Notes under the pieces: generated by a model
Seen by the model: the letters and a program-made list of their open reading frames with translations, nothing else
Database searches by the model: none
What the model was told of the DNA's origin: nothing
Position numbers and translations under genes: made by a program
Shown here: positions 32,738-41,269 of the stretch, piece after piece
Layout: each line of letters begins with the position of its first letter
Numbering within the stretch: the stretch's first letter is position 1
Source of the DNA: an uncultured Chitinophagaceae bacterium
GTDB lineage: Bacteria; Bacteroidota; Bacteroidia; Chitinophagales; Chitinophagaceae
Direction: 5' to 3'
DNA length: 64,000 nt
Assembly: GCA_937958995.1 (NCBI GenBank)
Contig: CALGAP010000007.1
Location: 62,001-126,000, forward strand

Positions 32738-33661
32738 ATGAATGAGACTCAAGTAAAAGTGGTAAAGGAGGACAAGCATAGGCTGACGAGGAAGTTCCTG
32801 GTGATTTGTATCAGTATATTGACCATCTTACCCCTGGCTCCCCTGATCAACCGCTATATTCCCCCAATGATTGTAGGCAACTGGAACCTGGACCTGGCCA
32901 TCTCTATCGTCCTGGCCGGCGCCGCCACCTGGCTTATTCTCCGGTTGTTCCGCTTCTTGATTATTCCTGCCGCAGGTTTGCTGATACTTGTTCTGCTCTA
33001 TAATCAACTCACCAATGGATATGGTTTCGGGAGCATGCTGCACGACTACCGCACCATGGTGGAGAACAACTGGGGTAAAAAAGCTGACAAAGAGATTGAC
33101 CTGGTGGTAACACCCACCTTCTTCGAAGGACCGCTCACCAAGACGACCAAAGCGCTTCAGTCGAAAGTGAATTATAAAGATTCACTCGTCAGGAATTTTG
33201 CCGTAAAGCATTCACTCGAGAATTTCGACGAGTACCACGTGAAGTACGGCGGCATTGTAAGATATCTCTCGCTGTTCAAGTACATCAACTCCAATTTCAA
33301 ATACGTGCCCGATTCTGAGCGTGATGAATATTTCGCGACGCCTCGCGAGACCATCCTCAACGGACTGGGGGGCGACTGCGATGATCATGCTATTTTGATG
33401 GTGTCGGCCATGAAAGCTATCGGCGGGCGCTGCCGCATGGTGCTTACCGACGGGCATTTATACCCCGAGCTGTATTGCGGCGACCAGAAAGCGTTTGAAA
33501 AAATGCAGCAGGCCATCATCCATCTCTTCGGCAACGAAGCTATCGACAACATGTACTACCACGAAGAGAATGGTCAATACTGGATTAACCTCGATTACAC
33601 GGCGCGCTATCCCGGCGGTCCTTATGTGAGCGAAACCGCTTACGCCATCATTAATGTTTAA
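32738..33661 (+). CDS. Membrane-anchored transglutaminase-like protein
   Basis: A 307-residue protein. Residues 1-90 carry two or three membrane helices (FLVICISILTILPLAPLINR, LAISIVLAGAATWLILRLFR, IIPAAGLLILVLLYN). The outer domain has a transglutaminase-like triad: Cys in GGDCDDHA near 212, His in LTDGHLYPE near 233, and Asp in WINLDYTAR near 288. Such domains in Bacteroidota act on peptides or cell-wall material rather than making cross-links. It faces a membrane-protein gene tail-to-tail with overlapping stops. Confidence 0.75.
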   Translation: MNETQVKVVKEDKHRLTRKFLVICISILTILPLAPLINRYIPPMIVGNWNLDLAISIVLAGAATWLILRLFRFLIIPAAGLLILVLLYNQLTNGYGFGSMLHDYRTMVENNWGKKADKEIDLVVTPTFFEGPLTKTTKALQSKVNYKDSLVRNFAVKHSLENFDEYHVKYGGIVRYLSLFKYINSNFKYVPDSERDEYFATPRETILNGLGGDCDDHAILMVSAMKAIGGRCRMVLTDGHLYPELYCGDQKAFEKMQQAIIHLFGNEAIDNMYYHEENGQYWINLDYTARYPGGPYVSETAYAIINV

Positions 33662-34329
33662 GGCTCGAAAGACCTGTTCAGGAATCCCGGCTTCTTATTA
33701 ATTCCCTTGGTAAGATACCCGCAGGTGGCTATCACTATAGCTATGAGCGAAGAAACGTAATACACCAGGTAATTGTCAACCGTTGATGAAATGTGCTGGA
33801 GGTAGTAATCGAAAATATAGATGATGATATAGGTGCCGTATTCAAACAGCAATGCGGCGTATATAAACAACAATCCCCGCTCGCGCCCCGTGTGCTCAAT
33901 TTTTTGTAGGTATAGGATGATTTCCCAGACAATAAGTACCAGCACCAGCAGCAGTCCCACTGCCAGCGTGTATTTAATGGCCTCGTAGTTGAGCCCGCGT
34001 ATAATACTGTTCACAATTTCAGCGGCCAGGAACACAGGCACCGCCACGCCGGTAACTTTCCTGACACCAGGCGATGAGGTGGTCTTATGCAAAATGAACA
34101 TCACCACCGGCATATCAAGAATATTGTATACAACGGTGATGATCTCGCTGGTTCTTGAACTGAAACCGGCATAGTCTGTCAGGTTTACCAGTCCGCCCAC
34201 CACCCAATACAAAGCAAAAAGCAGGAAAGGGGTCACCTGCCACATCTTTTTCAGTAACACTATTGCCAGCGGTACAAAATAGGCAACGATCGCCAGCACG
34301 GACACTATTTCATAAATAAGGTTTTTCAC
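33658..34329 (-). CDS. Seven-TM membrane protein of unknown function
   Basis: A 223-residue protein with about seven hydrophobic segments (for example VSVLAIVAYFVPLAIVLL, TPFLLFALYWVVGGLVNL, YTLAVGLLLVLVLIVWEII, YLVYYVSSLIAIVIATC). There are no transporter or enzyme motifs I can read. It lies tail-to-tail with the transglutaminase-like gene, with stops overlapping by four bases. Upstream lies a polypyrimidine-rich spacer with a CCCGAAAC repeat arm. Confidence 0.65.
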   Translation of the reverse strand: MKNLIYEIVSVLAIVAYFVPLAIVLLKKMWQVTPFLLFALYWVVGGLVNLTDYAGFSSRTSEIITVVYNILDMPVVMFILHKTTSSPGVRKVTGVAVPVFLAAEIVNSIIRGLNYEAIKYTLAVGLLLVLVLIVWEIILYLQKIEHTGRERGLLFIYAALLFEYGTYIIIYIFDYYLQHISSTVDNYLVYYVSSLIAIVIATCGYLTKGINKKPGFLNRSFEP

Positions 34330-34547
34330 GTAGTTAATTATGGTTTAAAATCGTTGAAAAACCATCAAATATTGTCCGCATACCACTAATTCAGGTATTA
34401 GTACTTTAAAGCGGTTTTGCATAAAATACGGCGAGGATTTCGGTTTTTTGGTATCTGGATTGATTCTTTCTCCCCTCCTCCCTTTCCTTCTCATCCTTCT
34501 CACCCGTCCCAAAATTCCGCCACTCCTCACAAACCCCCGACCCCAAA

Positions 34548-34562
34548 CCCGAAACCCGAAAC
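34548..34562. repeat. Single CCCGAAACCCGAAAC repeat arm
   Basis: The same 15-base arm as at 32585-32599 lies in a polypyrimidine-rich spacer (34450-34570) upstream of the Xaa-Pro aminopeptidase gene. I could not find its partner arm nearby. Confidence 0.6.
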
Positions 34563-34600
34563 AAAACCCCTATATTTATCCATCCTAAAACTGACCTAAT

Positions 34601-36046
34601 ATGCGTATAACCAGCATCGTTATGTTTTTTTTGTTGGCAGTGGTTCCCGCCTATGCGCAAGATGACCTGCCCGATGATTACCTGACCCCCGAATTTCATG
34701 CCGGACGCCGCGATTCACTGCGGGCTAAAATGCCGGCCAATTCCGTAGCCATTATCACCGCTTATCCTGTCCGCAACTTCTCCAATGATGTGGATTATGT
34801 ATATCACCAGAATCCTGACCTCTATTATTTCACCGGCTACAAAGAGCCTCATTCATTGTTGCTGGTGTTTAAAGAGCCCCAGACTGGCGCTGATGGCAAA
34901 ACCTACAATGAGGTGTTCTTTGTTCAGAAAAGAAATCCACGCGCCGAACAATGGACCGGCCGCAGGCTGGGCGTGGAAGGTGTGAAGGAAAAACTGAAGA
35001 TTTCCAATGTTTATAATGGAGAAGCTTTCAAAGATTTCCCCGTCGATTTTTCAAAGTTTGATAAAATAATAATGGACAGAATTCCAACAGACGTTGCGAA
35101 TTCGCAGCAGGATCCCGCCGATTTATACGATTTGCTGGAACAGTTGAAGAGTAAAATCGGCATGCCCGCCCCGGGCACGCGCGACCCGCGTATTGCCTAT
35201 GATCTTTTTCAGCAGATAACCGCCTCGCTGCGCGAGATCAAGACCGAAGAAGAATTGGTGCTGCTGCGCAAGGCCATCGAGATTTCCTGCGCCGGACAGG
35301 TGGAAGTGATGAAAGCCATCAAACCCAGCATGTCTGAAAGAGAGTTGCAGGGTATTCACGAATTTGTACATAAAAAATACGGCGCCGAACATTGGGGCTA
35401 CCCTTCTATCGTTGGCGCTGGCAATAATGGCTGCGTATTGCATTACCAGGAGAATGATAAACTGCATGTTCAAAACAAGATGGTGCTGATGGACGTGGGC
35501 GCCGAGTATCATGGCTATACCGCCGACGTAACCCGCACCATTCCAGCCAATGGCAAGTTCAGCCCTGAACAGAAAACCATTTATGAAATAGTGTACCAGG
35601 CCCAGGAAGCCGCCTTCAAACTCTGCCGCGAAGGTTCCAGCTGGTCCGAGATCAGCAATGCCGCCCGTGAAGTGATTGCTGAAGGCTTGCTGAAACTCGG
35701 CATCATCAAATCGAAGAACGAGGTGAGCAAGTATTATCCCCACGGGCTTGGCCATCATATCGGGCTGGACGTGCACGACCGCGGCACCTACCAGAAACTG
35801 AAAAAAGGCATGGTCATCACCATCGAACCGGGCATCTATATCCCGGAAGGCAGCCCCTGCGACGAAAAATGGTGGGGCATCGCGGTGCGTATTGAAGACG
35901 ACATACTGATAAAAGAAAAAGACTATGAACTGTTATCGGCCAGCGCGCCCCGGAAAGTCGAGGATATTGAGAAAATGATAGCGCAGAAAAGTGCACTCGA
36001 CGACTTCATTTTACCCCCTCTGAAATCCGGCAAAAAGGGATTCTAG
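34601..36046 (+). CDS. pepP: Secreted Xaa-Pro aminopeptidase (M24B)
   Basis: A 481-residue metallopeptidase with a signal peptide ending near VVPAYAQDD. The N-terminal aminopeptidase-P domain (about 30-200) precedes the pita-bread catalytic domain with the metal ligands in order: Asp in MDVGAEYHGY and TADVTRT, His in GLGHHIGLD, Glu in TIEPGIYIPE and Glu in VRIEDDILI. The reaction is removal of the N-terminal residue before proline, here in the periplasm or outside. A near-consensus promoter box TATATTTA lies 23 bases before the ATG. Confidence 0.9.
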   Translation: MRITSIVMFFLLAVVPAYAQDDLPDDYLTPEFHAGRRDSLRAKMPANSVAIITAYPVRNFSNDVDYVYHQNPDLYYFTGYKEPHSLLLVFKEPQTGADGKTYNEVFFVQKRNPRAEQWTGRRLGVEGVKEKLKISNVYNGEAFKDFPVDFSKFDKIIMDRIPTDVANSQQDPADLYDLLEQLKSKIGMPAPGTRDPRIAYDLFQQITASLREIKTEEELVLLRKAIEISCAGQVEVMKAIKPSMSERELQGIHEFVHKKYGAEHWGYPSIVGAGNNGCVLHYQENDKLHVQNKMVLMDVGAEYHGYTADVTRTIPANGKFSPEQKTIYEIVYQAQEAAFKLCREGSSWSEISNAAREVIAEGLLKLGIIKSKNEVSKYYPHGLGHHIGLDVHDRGTYQKLKKGMVITIEPGIYIPEGSPCDEKWWGIAVRIEDDILIKEKDYELLSASAPRKVEDIEKMIAQKSALDDFILPPLKSGKKGF

Positions 36047-36078
36047 GGAAATATTATTGGATTCCATATGTGACATGG

Positions 36079-36113
36079 CCCGGCTAAGCAAAAACAGTTT
36101 AGCCGGGTTTTTT
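36079..36113 (+). terminator. Rho-independent terminator after the aminopeptidase gene
   Basis: Arms CCCGGCTAA (36079-36087) and TTAGCCGGG (36099-36107) are perfect complements followed by six T residues. Confidence 0.85.
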
Positions 36114-36696
36114 AGTAGGAAACCCTTAGAAAACTTAGGAGTATTCCTTATAAAATCCGTAGTTCTACGCCAGGGCAAATGGGGACCTCGACATGGAGGT
36201 AAGCTGGTTTTACGAATGGCAACGTAATAACTGAAGATCAAAAAAGGGGCAGAATTGCTCTATGTTAAAGCCTCGTTAACGGCTATTTTTGAGGCAGATA
36301 ATTGATCCAATATCCGGAGAAACTGAATCCAATATCAACGACAGGTTTTTCGTTAAAGACCTGTGCTAAAATCCAAATCCAATAAAGAAAGGTCCAGTGT
36401 CCTGAAAACCGATTACTTGATTTGACTAGAAAACCAATACAGACCTTATCCTATGAACGCGTAAGCGCCGCCAGGAGTTGAAGAATTCAAATAACTGGTG
36501 AAAAAACCAAGAGATTATAAATCCAATAACCTGTAAGAACTGATCCAAGATCTTATGAATGCCCGGTCGATATCCTGGAAACCCACAGCCAAGCAACTGA
36601 ATTGAGAATCCAAATCCTTTGAAAAAGTTCACTGTTGGTAGATCGACTGAAAAAATTGAGACCCTTGCTCCTAACCGGGCAAGGGTTCTCTTTTTG
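36114..36696 (+). ncRNA. Gene-free 550-base region ending in a terminator (possible non-coding RNA)
   Basis: Between two terminators (36079-36113 and 36661-36696) no plus-strand gene is visible, yet the second terminator would have to end a plus-strand transcript. The region repeats the short motif AATCCAATA in several forms (near 36303, 36324, 36376 and 36502). Read backwards it gives an open frame of low-complexity GFGF/IGF-type residues that I do not trust. A long non-coding RNA or a decayed gene are both possible. Confidence 0.3.
36661..36696. terminator. Terminator hairpin upstream of the rhodanese gene
   Basis: Arms ACCCTTGC (36661-36668) and GCAAGGGT (36679-36686) are perfect, followed by TCTCTTTTTGG. 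A run of A residues before the stem gives T residues on the other strand, so it may work in both directions. Confidence 0.65.
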
Positions 36697-36755
36697 GTTG
36701 CCATAATCCTCCTCAAATCCGTGATCATTTCGGTACATTTATCAAAATTTCCAAA

Positions 36756-37142
36756 ATGAAATTTCTGTCCTTATACATATTGCTGTTTGCCACTACCACT
36801 GCATTCAGCCAAACCGACACCACTCTGCTGTCGCCCGAAGCATTTGAAAAAGCCATTGCCAGCGAAGACGCCCAACTGGTGGATGTGCGCACCCCGGAAG
36901 AATACAAAAAGGGTCACGTGAAGAATGCCCTGCTGATTGATTGGAAAAAGAAAGAGCAATTTGGAAAAATCGCTTCTAAGAAATTGGATCCTTCCAGGCC
37001 GGTGTACGTCTATTGCGCCGCCGGGGTACGCAGTCATGCTGCTGCAGAATTCCTGCGGAAGAAAGGCTTTTCCATGGTATATGAATTGGATGGGGGCATA
37101 GAAAAATGGAAGGATGAGAAAAAACCCATTATCTTGGAATAG
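36756..37142 (+). CDS. Periplasmic rhodanese-like protein
   Basis: A 128-residue protein with a signal peptide (MKFLSLYILLFATTTAFSQ). The rhodanese domain follows: LVDVRTPEEYKKGHVKNALL, the active-site loop VYCAAGVRSHAAAE with Cys near 90, and the closing GGIEKWKDE. Single rhodanese domains move sulfur or protect against cyanide and oxidants, and exported ones also act as redox or scaffold proteins. The next gene starts about 20 bases downstream in the same direction, so they may be co-transcribed. Confidence 0.85.
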   Translation: MKFLSLYILLFATTTAFSQTDTTLLSPEAFEKAIASEDAQLVDVRTPEEYKKGHVKNALLIDWKKKEQFGKIASKKLDPSRPVYVYCAAGVRSHAAAEFLRKKGFSMVYELDGGIEKWKDEKKPIILE

Positions 37143-37161
37143 GAATTTTAAACTTAAGCCT

Positions 37162-38196
37162 ATGGGCAAACGCCATCTGATTCTGTTTTTTTTCATTTTT
37201 CCTATAGCTTCTTTTTCCCAGGGCGTCTTCGTATTCAACAGTGGAACCAAGAGTTCTATCCGCGGCCTGAGCGTGGTTACTGATAAAATCGTTTGGGCAA
37301 GCGGCAGCGGCGGCACCGTGGGCCTCTCTGTCGATGGCGGCGCCACCTGGAACTGGATGACGGTACCGGGTTATGAAAAAAGAGATTTCCGCGATATTGA
37401 AGCGTTCGATGCTAAGACCGCCATCGTTATGGCAGTGGATGAACCGGCGCAGATGCTGAAGACCACCGATGGCGGCGTCACGTGGCAGCTTGTTTTCAGC
37501 GATTCCACTAAAGGCATGTTCCTCGACGCGATGGATTTCTACGACCGGAAAAATGGAATTGTCGTAGGCGATCCCATCAATGGTAAAATGTTTATCGCCA
37601 AAACGAGAGACGGCGGCAATACCTGGCAACCGGTACCCTCGGTACTGCAGTCAAATGCCATGACCGGCGAAGGTTGTTTTGCCGCCAGCGGCACCAACAT
37701 TCACTATTTCACCAACAACGATTTCTTATTCGTCACCGGGGGCCTCGTTAGCCGCTTACACGATGATTCGGGCGGCAGGCTGCTCCCTCTTGTGCAAGGC
37801 AAAGAAAGCACCGGCGCCAATTCGATAGCTGTACGATCAGGCCATAAACGAGCCGGTGAGCATTTCATAGTAGTGGGCGGCGATTTTGCCAATCCTGACG
37901 ACACTACCAAGAACTGCTTCATCACCCGGGATGGCGGCGCCACCTGGACAAGCCCCACTATCCCGCCGGGCGGCTATCGCAGTTGTGTGGTATATATTTC
38001 ACGTAAACAACTACTCAGTTGCGGCCTGAACGGCGTGGATGTTTCAGACGACGGCGGTATGACCTGGCGAAACATTTCCACCGACGGTTTTCATGTTTGC
38101 CGCAAGGCAAAAAAAGGCAAAGCCGTTTTCCTTGCCGGACCCAACGGATTAATTGGCAAACTGGATGATGTAAAACCGGCAGGCAAAAAGCGGTAA
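37162..38196 (+). CDS. Secreted BNR-repeat (Ycf48-like) protein
   Basis: A 344-residue protein with a signal peptide (MGKRHLILFFFIFPIASFSQ). Repeated motifs of the type DGGxTW occur at least five times (SVDGGATWNWM, TTDGGVTWQLV, TRDGGNTWQPV, TRDGGATWTSP, SDDGGMTWRNI). They are the Asp-box repeats of a beta-propeller, as in Ycf48-like assembly proteins and sialidase-like folds. Catalytic sialidase residues are not evident, so a binding or assembly role is more likely. An upstream ATG at 37114 would overlap the rhodanese gene and lacks a signal peptide, so I start at 37162. Confidence 0.8.
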   Translation: MGKRHLILFFFIFPIASFSQGVFVFNSGTKSSIRGLSVVTDKIVWASGSGGTVGLSVDGGATWNWMTVPGYEKRDFRDIEAFDAKTAIVMAVDEPAQMLKTTDGGVTWQLVFSDSTKGMFLDAMDFYDRKNGIVVGDPINGKMFIAKTRDGGNTWQPVPSVLQSNAMTGEGCFAASGTNIHYFTNNDFLFVTGGLVSRLHDDSGGRLLPLVQGKESTGANSIAVRSGHKRAGEHFIVVGGDFANPDDTTKNCFITRDGGATWTSPTIPPGGYRSCVVYISRKQLLSCGLNGVDVSDDGGMTWRNISTDGFHVCRKAKKGKAVFLAGPNGLIGKLDDVKPAGKKR

Positions 38197-38204
38197 GCCT
38201 GCTG

Positions 38205-38555
38205 TTAGTGAAATGCGGGAGCGCCTGGCTTATAAAACATGAAATAAACCGCCCCCATCAAAAACGCAAAGCTCACCATGTAACGCCAGTGAAAAGGCTC
38301 GCGCAGGTAAAGCACGGCAAAACCCGCGAACACGATCAACGTTATCACCTCCTGGATAATCTTCAGCTGAAACCCGTTGAAGCCCGACGCATAGCCCCAG
38401 CGGTTGGCGGGTACCATGAGACAATATTCAAAAAATGCGATGCCCCAGCTTACCAGTATGGCCTGCCAGAGCGGAATGGCTTTGTGTTTGAGGTGTCCGT
38501 ACCAGGCGAAAGTCATGAAAATATTTGAAGCTATCAGAAGCACAATTGTGCGCAT
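38205..38555 (-). CDS. DUF486/DMT-like small membrane protein
   Basis: A 116-residue protein with four membrane helices (LLIASNIFMTFAWYGHL, ILVSWGIAFFEYCLMVP, EVITLIVFAGFAVLYLR, YMVSFAFLMGAVYFMF). It has the GHLKHK and PANRWGYASGF motifs of the DUF486 group, small relatives of the drug/metabolite transporters. The substrate is unknown. ATG at 38555 is chosen because the upstream frame overlaps the divergent ferritin promoter region. Confidence 0.85.
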   Translation of the reverse strand: MRTIVLLIASNIFMTFAWYGHLKHKAIPLWQAILVSWGIAFFEYCLMVPANRWGYASGFNGFQLKIIQEVITLIVFAGFAVLYLREPFHWRYMVSFAFLMGAVYFMFYKPGAPAFH

Positions 38556-38610
38556 ACTAAAAAATTTGAGCGCAAATATCCGTATCTTAAAGTTGCCAAA
38601 AAATCTATCT

Positions 38611-39117
38611 ATGATCTCCAGTAAAATTGAAGCGGCCTTGAATCGCCAGATCGACCTTGAAGGATATGCATCCATGTACTACCTCGCCATGGCTTCCTGG
38701 TGCGAAGTAAAGGGCTACAACGGGGTGGCCAAATTCCTGTACAAACACTCCGACGAAGAACGGATGCATATGCTGAAGCTTTTTCACTACATCAACGATC
38801 GCGGCGGCCATGCCATCGTACCCGGCCTGGAAAGCCCGCCCAAAGACTACGAAAGCGTCAACGCCATTTTCGATATAGTCCTCTCTCACGAAATAAAAGT
38901 CTCCAACGAGATCAACGCCCTCGTGGAGCTTTGCATCCACGAAAAAGATTATACCACCCACAACTTCCTGCAGTGGTACGTAACCGAACAAATTGAAGAG
39001 GAAACTCTCGCGCGCAACATCCTCGATAAGCTGAATCTCATCGGCGAAGACAAAGGCGGGATGTATTTGTTTGACCGGGACCTCGGCACGATGGCGGTGG
39101 AAGGACATGGGGAATGA
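38611..39117 (+). CDS. ftnA: Non-haem ferritin
   Basis: A 168-residue iron-storage protein. It starts at the ATG at 38611 (MISSKIEAALNRQIDLEGYA) and shows the ferroxidase residues in place: Glu in DLEGYASMYY, the Tyr that follows, and Glu/His in HSDEERMHMLKLF, with the far pair in TEQIEEETLARNI. Twenty-four such subunits form a shell that oxidises and stores iron. It is divergent from the DUF486-like gene and shares a 55-base promoter region with it. Confidence 0.9.
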   Translation: MISSKIEAALNRQIDLEGYASMYYLAMASWCEVKGYNGVAKFLYKHSDEERMHMLKLFHYINDRGGHAIVPGLESPPKDYESVNAIFDIVLSHEIKVSNEINALVELCIHEKDYTTHNFLQWYVTEQIEEETLARNILDKLNLIGEDKGGMYLFDRDLGTMAVEGHGE

Positions 39118-39118
39118 A

Positions 39119-39162
39119 GAATATTGAATTTGAATTTGAACAGGGAATTTGAATGAGAAGGA
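39119..39162. repeat. TTGAATTTGAA repeat copy left of the SDR/HxlR pair
   Basis: The segment contains TATTGAATTTGAATTTGAAC and GGGAATTTGAATGAG. A copy in the opposite orientation lies at about 40461-40524, on the other side of the SDR/HxlR gene pair. Confidence 0.55.
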
Positions 39163-39169
39163 TATGAAA

Positions 39170-39922
39170 TTAGAATGGATGTCTTCTCATTCCGCCGTCC
39201 ACTACTGTCACAGCACCGGTAATATAACCTGCTCTTGGGGAGACCAGGAAAACTGCTGCGTTAGCGATATCCTGGGGAGTGCCGAAATCGCCGAGGGGAA
39301 TTTCAGCTTCTGCAAATTTTTTGCGTTCTTCTTCGGGAAAATATGGACGGATATTGTTTGTGTAAATAAGACCTGGCTGAAGGCAGTTAACCCTGATTCC
39401 ATATTTACCCAGTTGTGAAGCCAGCTGCTTTGACCAGGCCGTAATACTGGCTTTGGCAACCGCCGATACGTTCACAGAGCGTAGCTCGTAAGTGCTGGTA
39501 ATATTCAGAATATTGCCGTTGCGATGACTCATCATATGCGGTAGTAGTTGTTGGGTAAGTTGTCTGTGCCGGATAAAATCCAGGTTCATACCGGCTTCCC
39601 ATTCTGCTTCATCTCCGACCACATCCTGGGGGCGGCTTTTTCCTGCATTGTTGATAAGTATATCCAGTTTATCAAAAACAGACAGGGCTTTGCGTGCAAT
39701 TATTTCCGGACCATCGGTGGCAGTCAAATCTTGCTGCAGCAATATAGGCTCCACGCCTCCCGAGGAAATGATTTCGGCTTTCAGGCTATTTAGCAGTGCT
39801 TCATTTCTGGCTACGGCTAACACTTTCACACCTTCCAGTGAAAGCTCCCTGGCAATAGCCCTGCCCAATCCCTGGCTGGCACCTGTTACTACCGCTGTTT
39901 TTCCCTTTAAATACAAATCCAT
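39170..39922 (-). CDS. SDR-family oxidoreductase with an atypical active site
   Basis: A 250-residue Rossmann protein. The NAD(P)-binding motif TGASQGLGRAIA lies near residue 12 and the NNAGKSRPQD loop near 87. The catalytic Ser is probably in NITSTYELRS, and the Lys is in SAVAKASITA. In the family the Tyr sits four residues before that Lys, but here that position is Ser, so the normal Tyr is missing. The protein may be a weak or non-catalytic member, or use another residue. ATG at 39928 would add two residues. The divergent HxlR gene 113 bases away is its likely regulator. Confidence 0.8.
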   Translation of the reverse strand: MDLYLKGKTAVVTGASQGLGRAIARELSLEGVKVLAVARNEALLNSLKAEIISSGGVEPILLQQDLTATDGPEIIARKALSVFDKLDILINNAGKSRPQDVVGDEAEWEAGMNLDFIRHRQLTQQLLPHMMSHRNGNILNITSTYELRSVNVSAVAKASITAWSKQLASQLGKYGIRVNCLQPGLIYTNNIRPYFPEEERKKFAEAEIPLGDFGTPQDIANAAVFLVSPRAGYITGAVTVVDGGMRRHPF

Positions 39923-40035
39923 TTCCAATAAATTTTGTTATTAAAGAATTGAAGTTTTGCGCAGCAAAGCTAACTGCGCGTGAAAATTTTCAGATAACCT
40001 GAAATCAATTGTAGGCAACAAACAATTTTGTAAGT

Positions 40036-40404
40036 ATGTCACACAGAAAAATAACTTCCACTTTTACCAGGAATGAAGAGTTTCTTACAGAATGCGATCT
40101 CAGCTATGCCATCAGTAAAATTGGCGGCCGCTGGAAATTGCAGATCCTGGGCACACTTGAAAAAGGCACATTCAGGTTCAGTGACCTGAAGAAAAAGTTC
40201 CCCATGATTACAGAGCGAATGCTTACACTACAACTAAAAAATCTCGAAAAAGACGGAATGATAAAAAGGACAGTTTACCCCGAAGTTCCTCCCCGTGTAG
40301 AATATACCCTCACCGATATTGCACGCGAATTATCACCTGTTCTCCACCAACTGAGCGCATGGGCCGCCAAAAAGAAACTCACTGAAAAAAATAAACTTTC
40401 CTGA
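40036..40404 (+). CDS. HxlR-family transcription regulator
   Basis: A 122-residue winged-helix protein with the HxlR pattern: ISKIGGRWKLQILGTLEKGT, FSDLKKKFPMITERMLTLQL, and the wing KRTVYPEVPPRVEYTLT. An early Cys (TECDLSYA) is typical and often senses reactive molecules. It is divergent from the SDR gene, a common pairing in which the regulator controls the neighbouring oxidoreductase. Confidence 0.87.
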   Translation: MSHRKITSTFTRNEEFLTECDLSYAISKIGGRWKLQILGTLEKGTFRFSDLKKKFPMITERMLTLQLKNLEKDGMIKRTVYPEVPPRVEYTLTDIARELSPVLHQLSAWAAKKKLTEKNKLS

Positions 40405-40460
40405 CAAAAAAATCAGGCACGACCATTTTACTTCCCCACTCAATCAGAAAAGCAAGAACA

Positions 40461-40524
40461 CAGCACATTCTCCACATTCATATTCATATTCAATTTCAAT
40501 TTCAAATTCAAATTCAATTCCCCT
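40461..40524. repeat. TTGAATTTGAA repeat copy right of the SDR/HxlR pair
   Basis: Read on the minus strand it holds repeated TTGAATTTGAA and TGAATATGAATATGAATG units and ends near the stop of the LytTR gene. It is inverted relative to the copy at 39119-39162. Confidence 0.55.
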
Positions 40525-41269
40525 GTCCTCCTCTGCTCCACCTCAGCACCAACTCCTTCTTCCTCCGCGACACTTCTACCTTGCTACCGTCTTCGAGCCA
40601 TAACCAGCCTTCGCGGTCGTAGTGGGTCATGAAGCGGGGATTGATGAGGTGGGATTTGTGGACGCGGATAAACCGGTGTCCCTGGAGAAGCTCTTCGTAT
40701 TCTTTGAGGGTTTTGGCGGAAAGGAAGGTCTTGTTGTTGATGAAATAGAGACGCGTGTAATTGCGTTCGGCCTGGAGTCTTATGATGTCCTGCACTTTCA
40801 CATAGCGGATTTCTCCGGAGCCTGTGAGGGCTAATTTAAATTCTTCCTTTTCGTGGCCGCTGATATTACGGATGAAATTGCGGAATAGTTCCTGTCCCGC
40901 GGGCGCATACATGCGCTTTACTTTAAAGCGTTCAATGGCCTGTACCAATTCTGCCTGGTCAATGGGTTTTAAAAGGTAATCGAGTGCGCTGAAGCGAATG
41001 GCCATGATGGCGTACTCGTTGTAAGCGGTAGTGAAAATTACTTCGAAGTCCCACTTGTCTATTGTCGACAACAGTTCGAAACCACTTTGATGCGGCATTT
41101 GTATGTCGAGAAAGAGAATATCGGGATGAAATGACTTGATGATCGGAATGGCTTCACTAACGCTGCGCGCTTTCCTGATGGCGGTTACATCAGGGCAGTG
41201 TGTACTCAGCAACCACTCCAGCAGTTGGATGGAAGTGTTTTCATCATCAACTATCAAAGCTTTAATCAT
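40514..41269 (-). CDS. LytTR-type response regulator
   Basis: A 251-residue two-domain protein. The receiver (1-120) has the phosphorylated Asp in DILFLDIQMPHQSG near 56 and Lys in DYLLKPID. The LytTR DNA-binding domain (about 140-245) has IRLQAERNYTRLYF and the FIRVHKSHLINP strand-turn. It is the partner of the sensor kinase directly upstream; the two genes overlap as ATGA at 41266-41269. Target genes are not visible here. Confidence 0.9.
   Translation of the reverse strand: MIKALIVDDENTSIQLLEWLLSTHCPDVTAIRKARSVSEAIPIIKSFHPDILFLDIQMPHQSGFELLSTIDKWDFEVIFTTAYNEYAIMAIRFSALDYLLKPIDQAELVQAIERFKVKRMYAPAGQELFRNFIRNISGHEKEEFKLALTGSGEIRYVKVQDIIRLQAERNYTRLYFINNKTFLSAKTLKEYEELLQGHRFIRVHKSHLINPRFMTHYDREGWLWLEDGSKVEVSRRKKELVLRWSRGGQGN

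Noticed and set aside
36426..36728. A minus-strand frame of about 100 codons in the gene-free region (MATKKRTLARLGARV near the start)
   Set aside because: It overlaps the terminator, has repeated GFGF/IGF residues like translated repeats, and lacks any family pattern.
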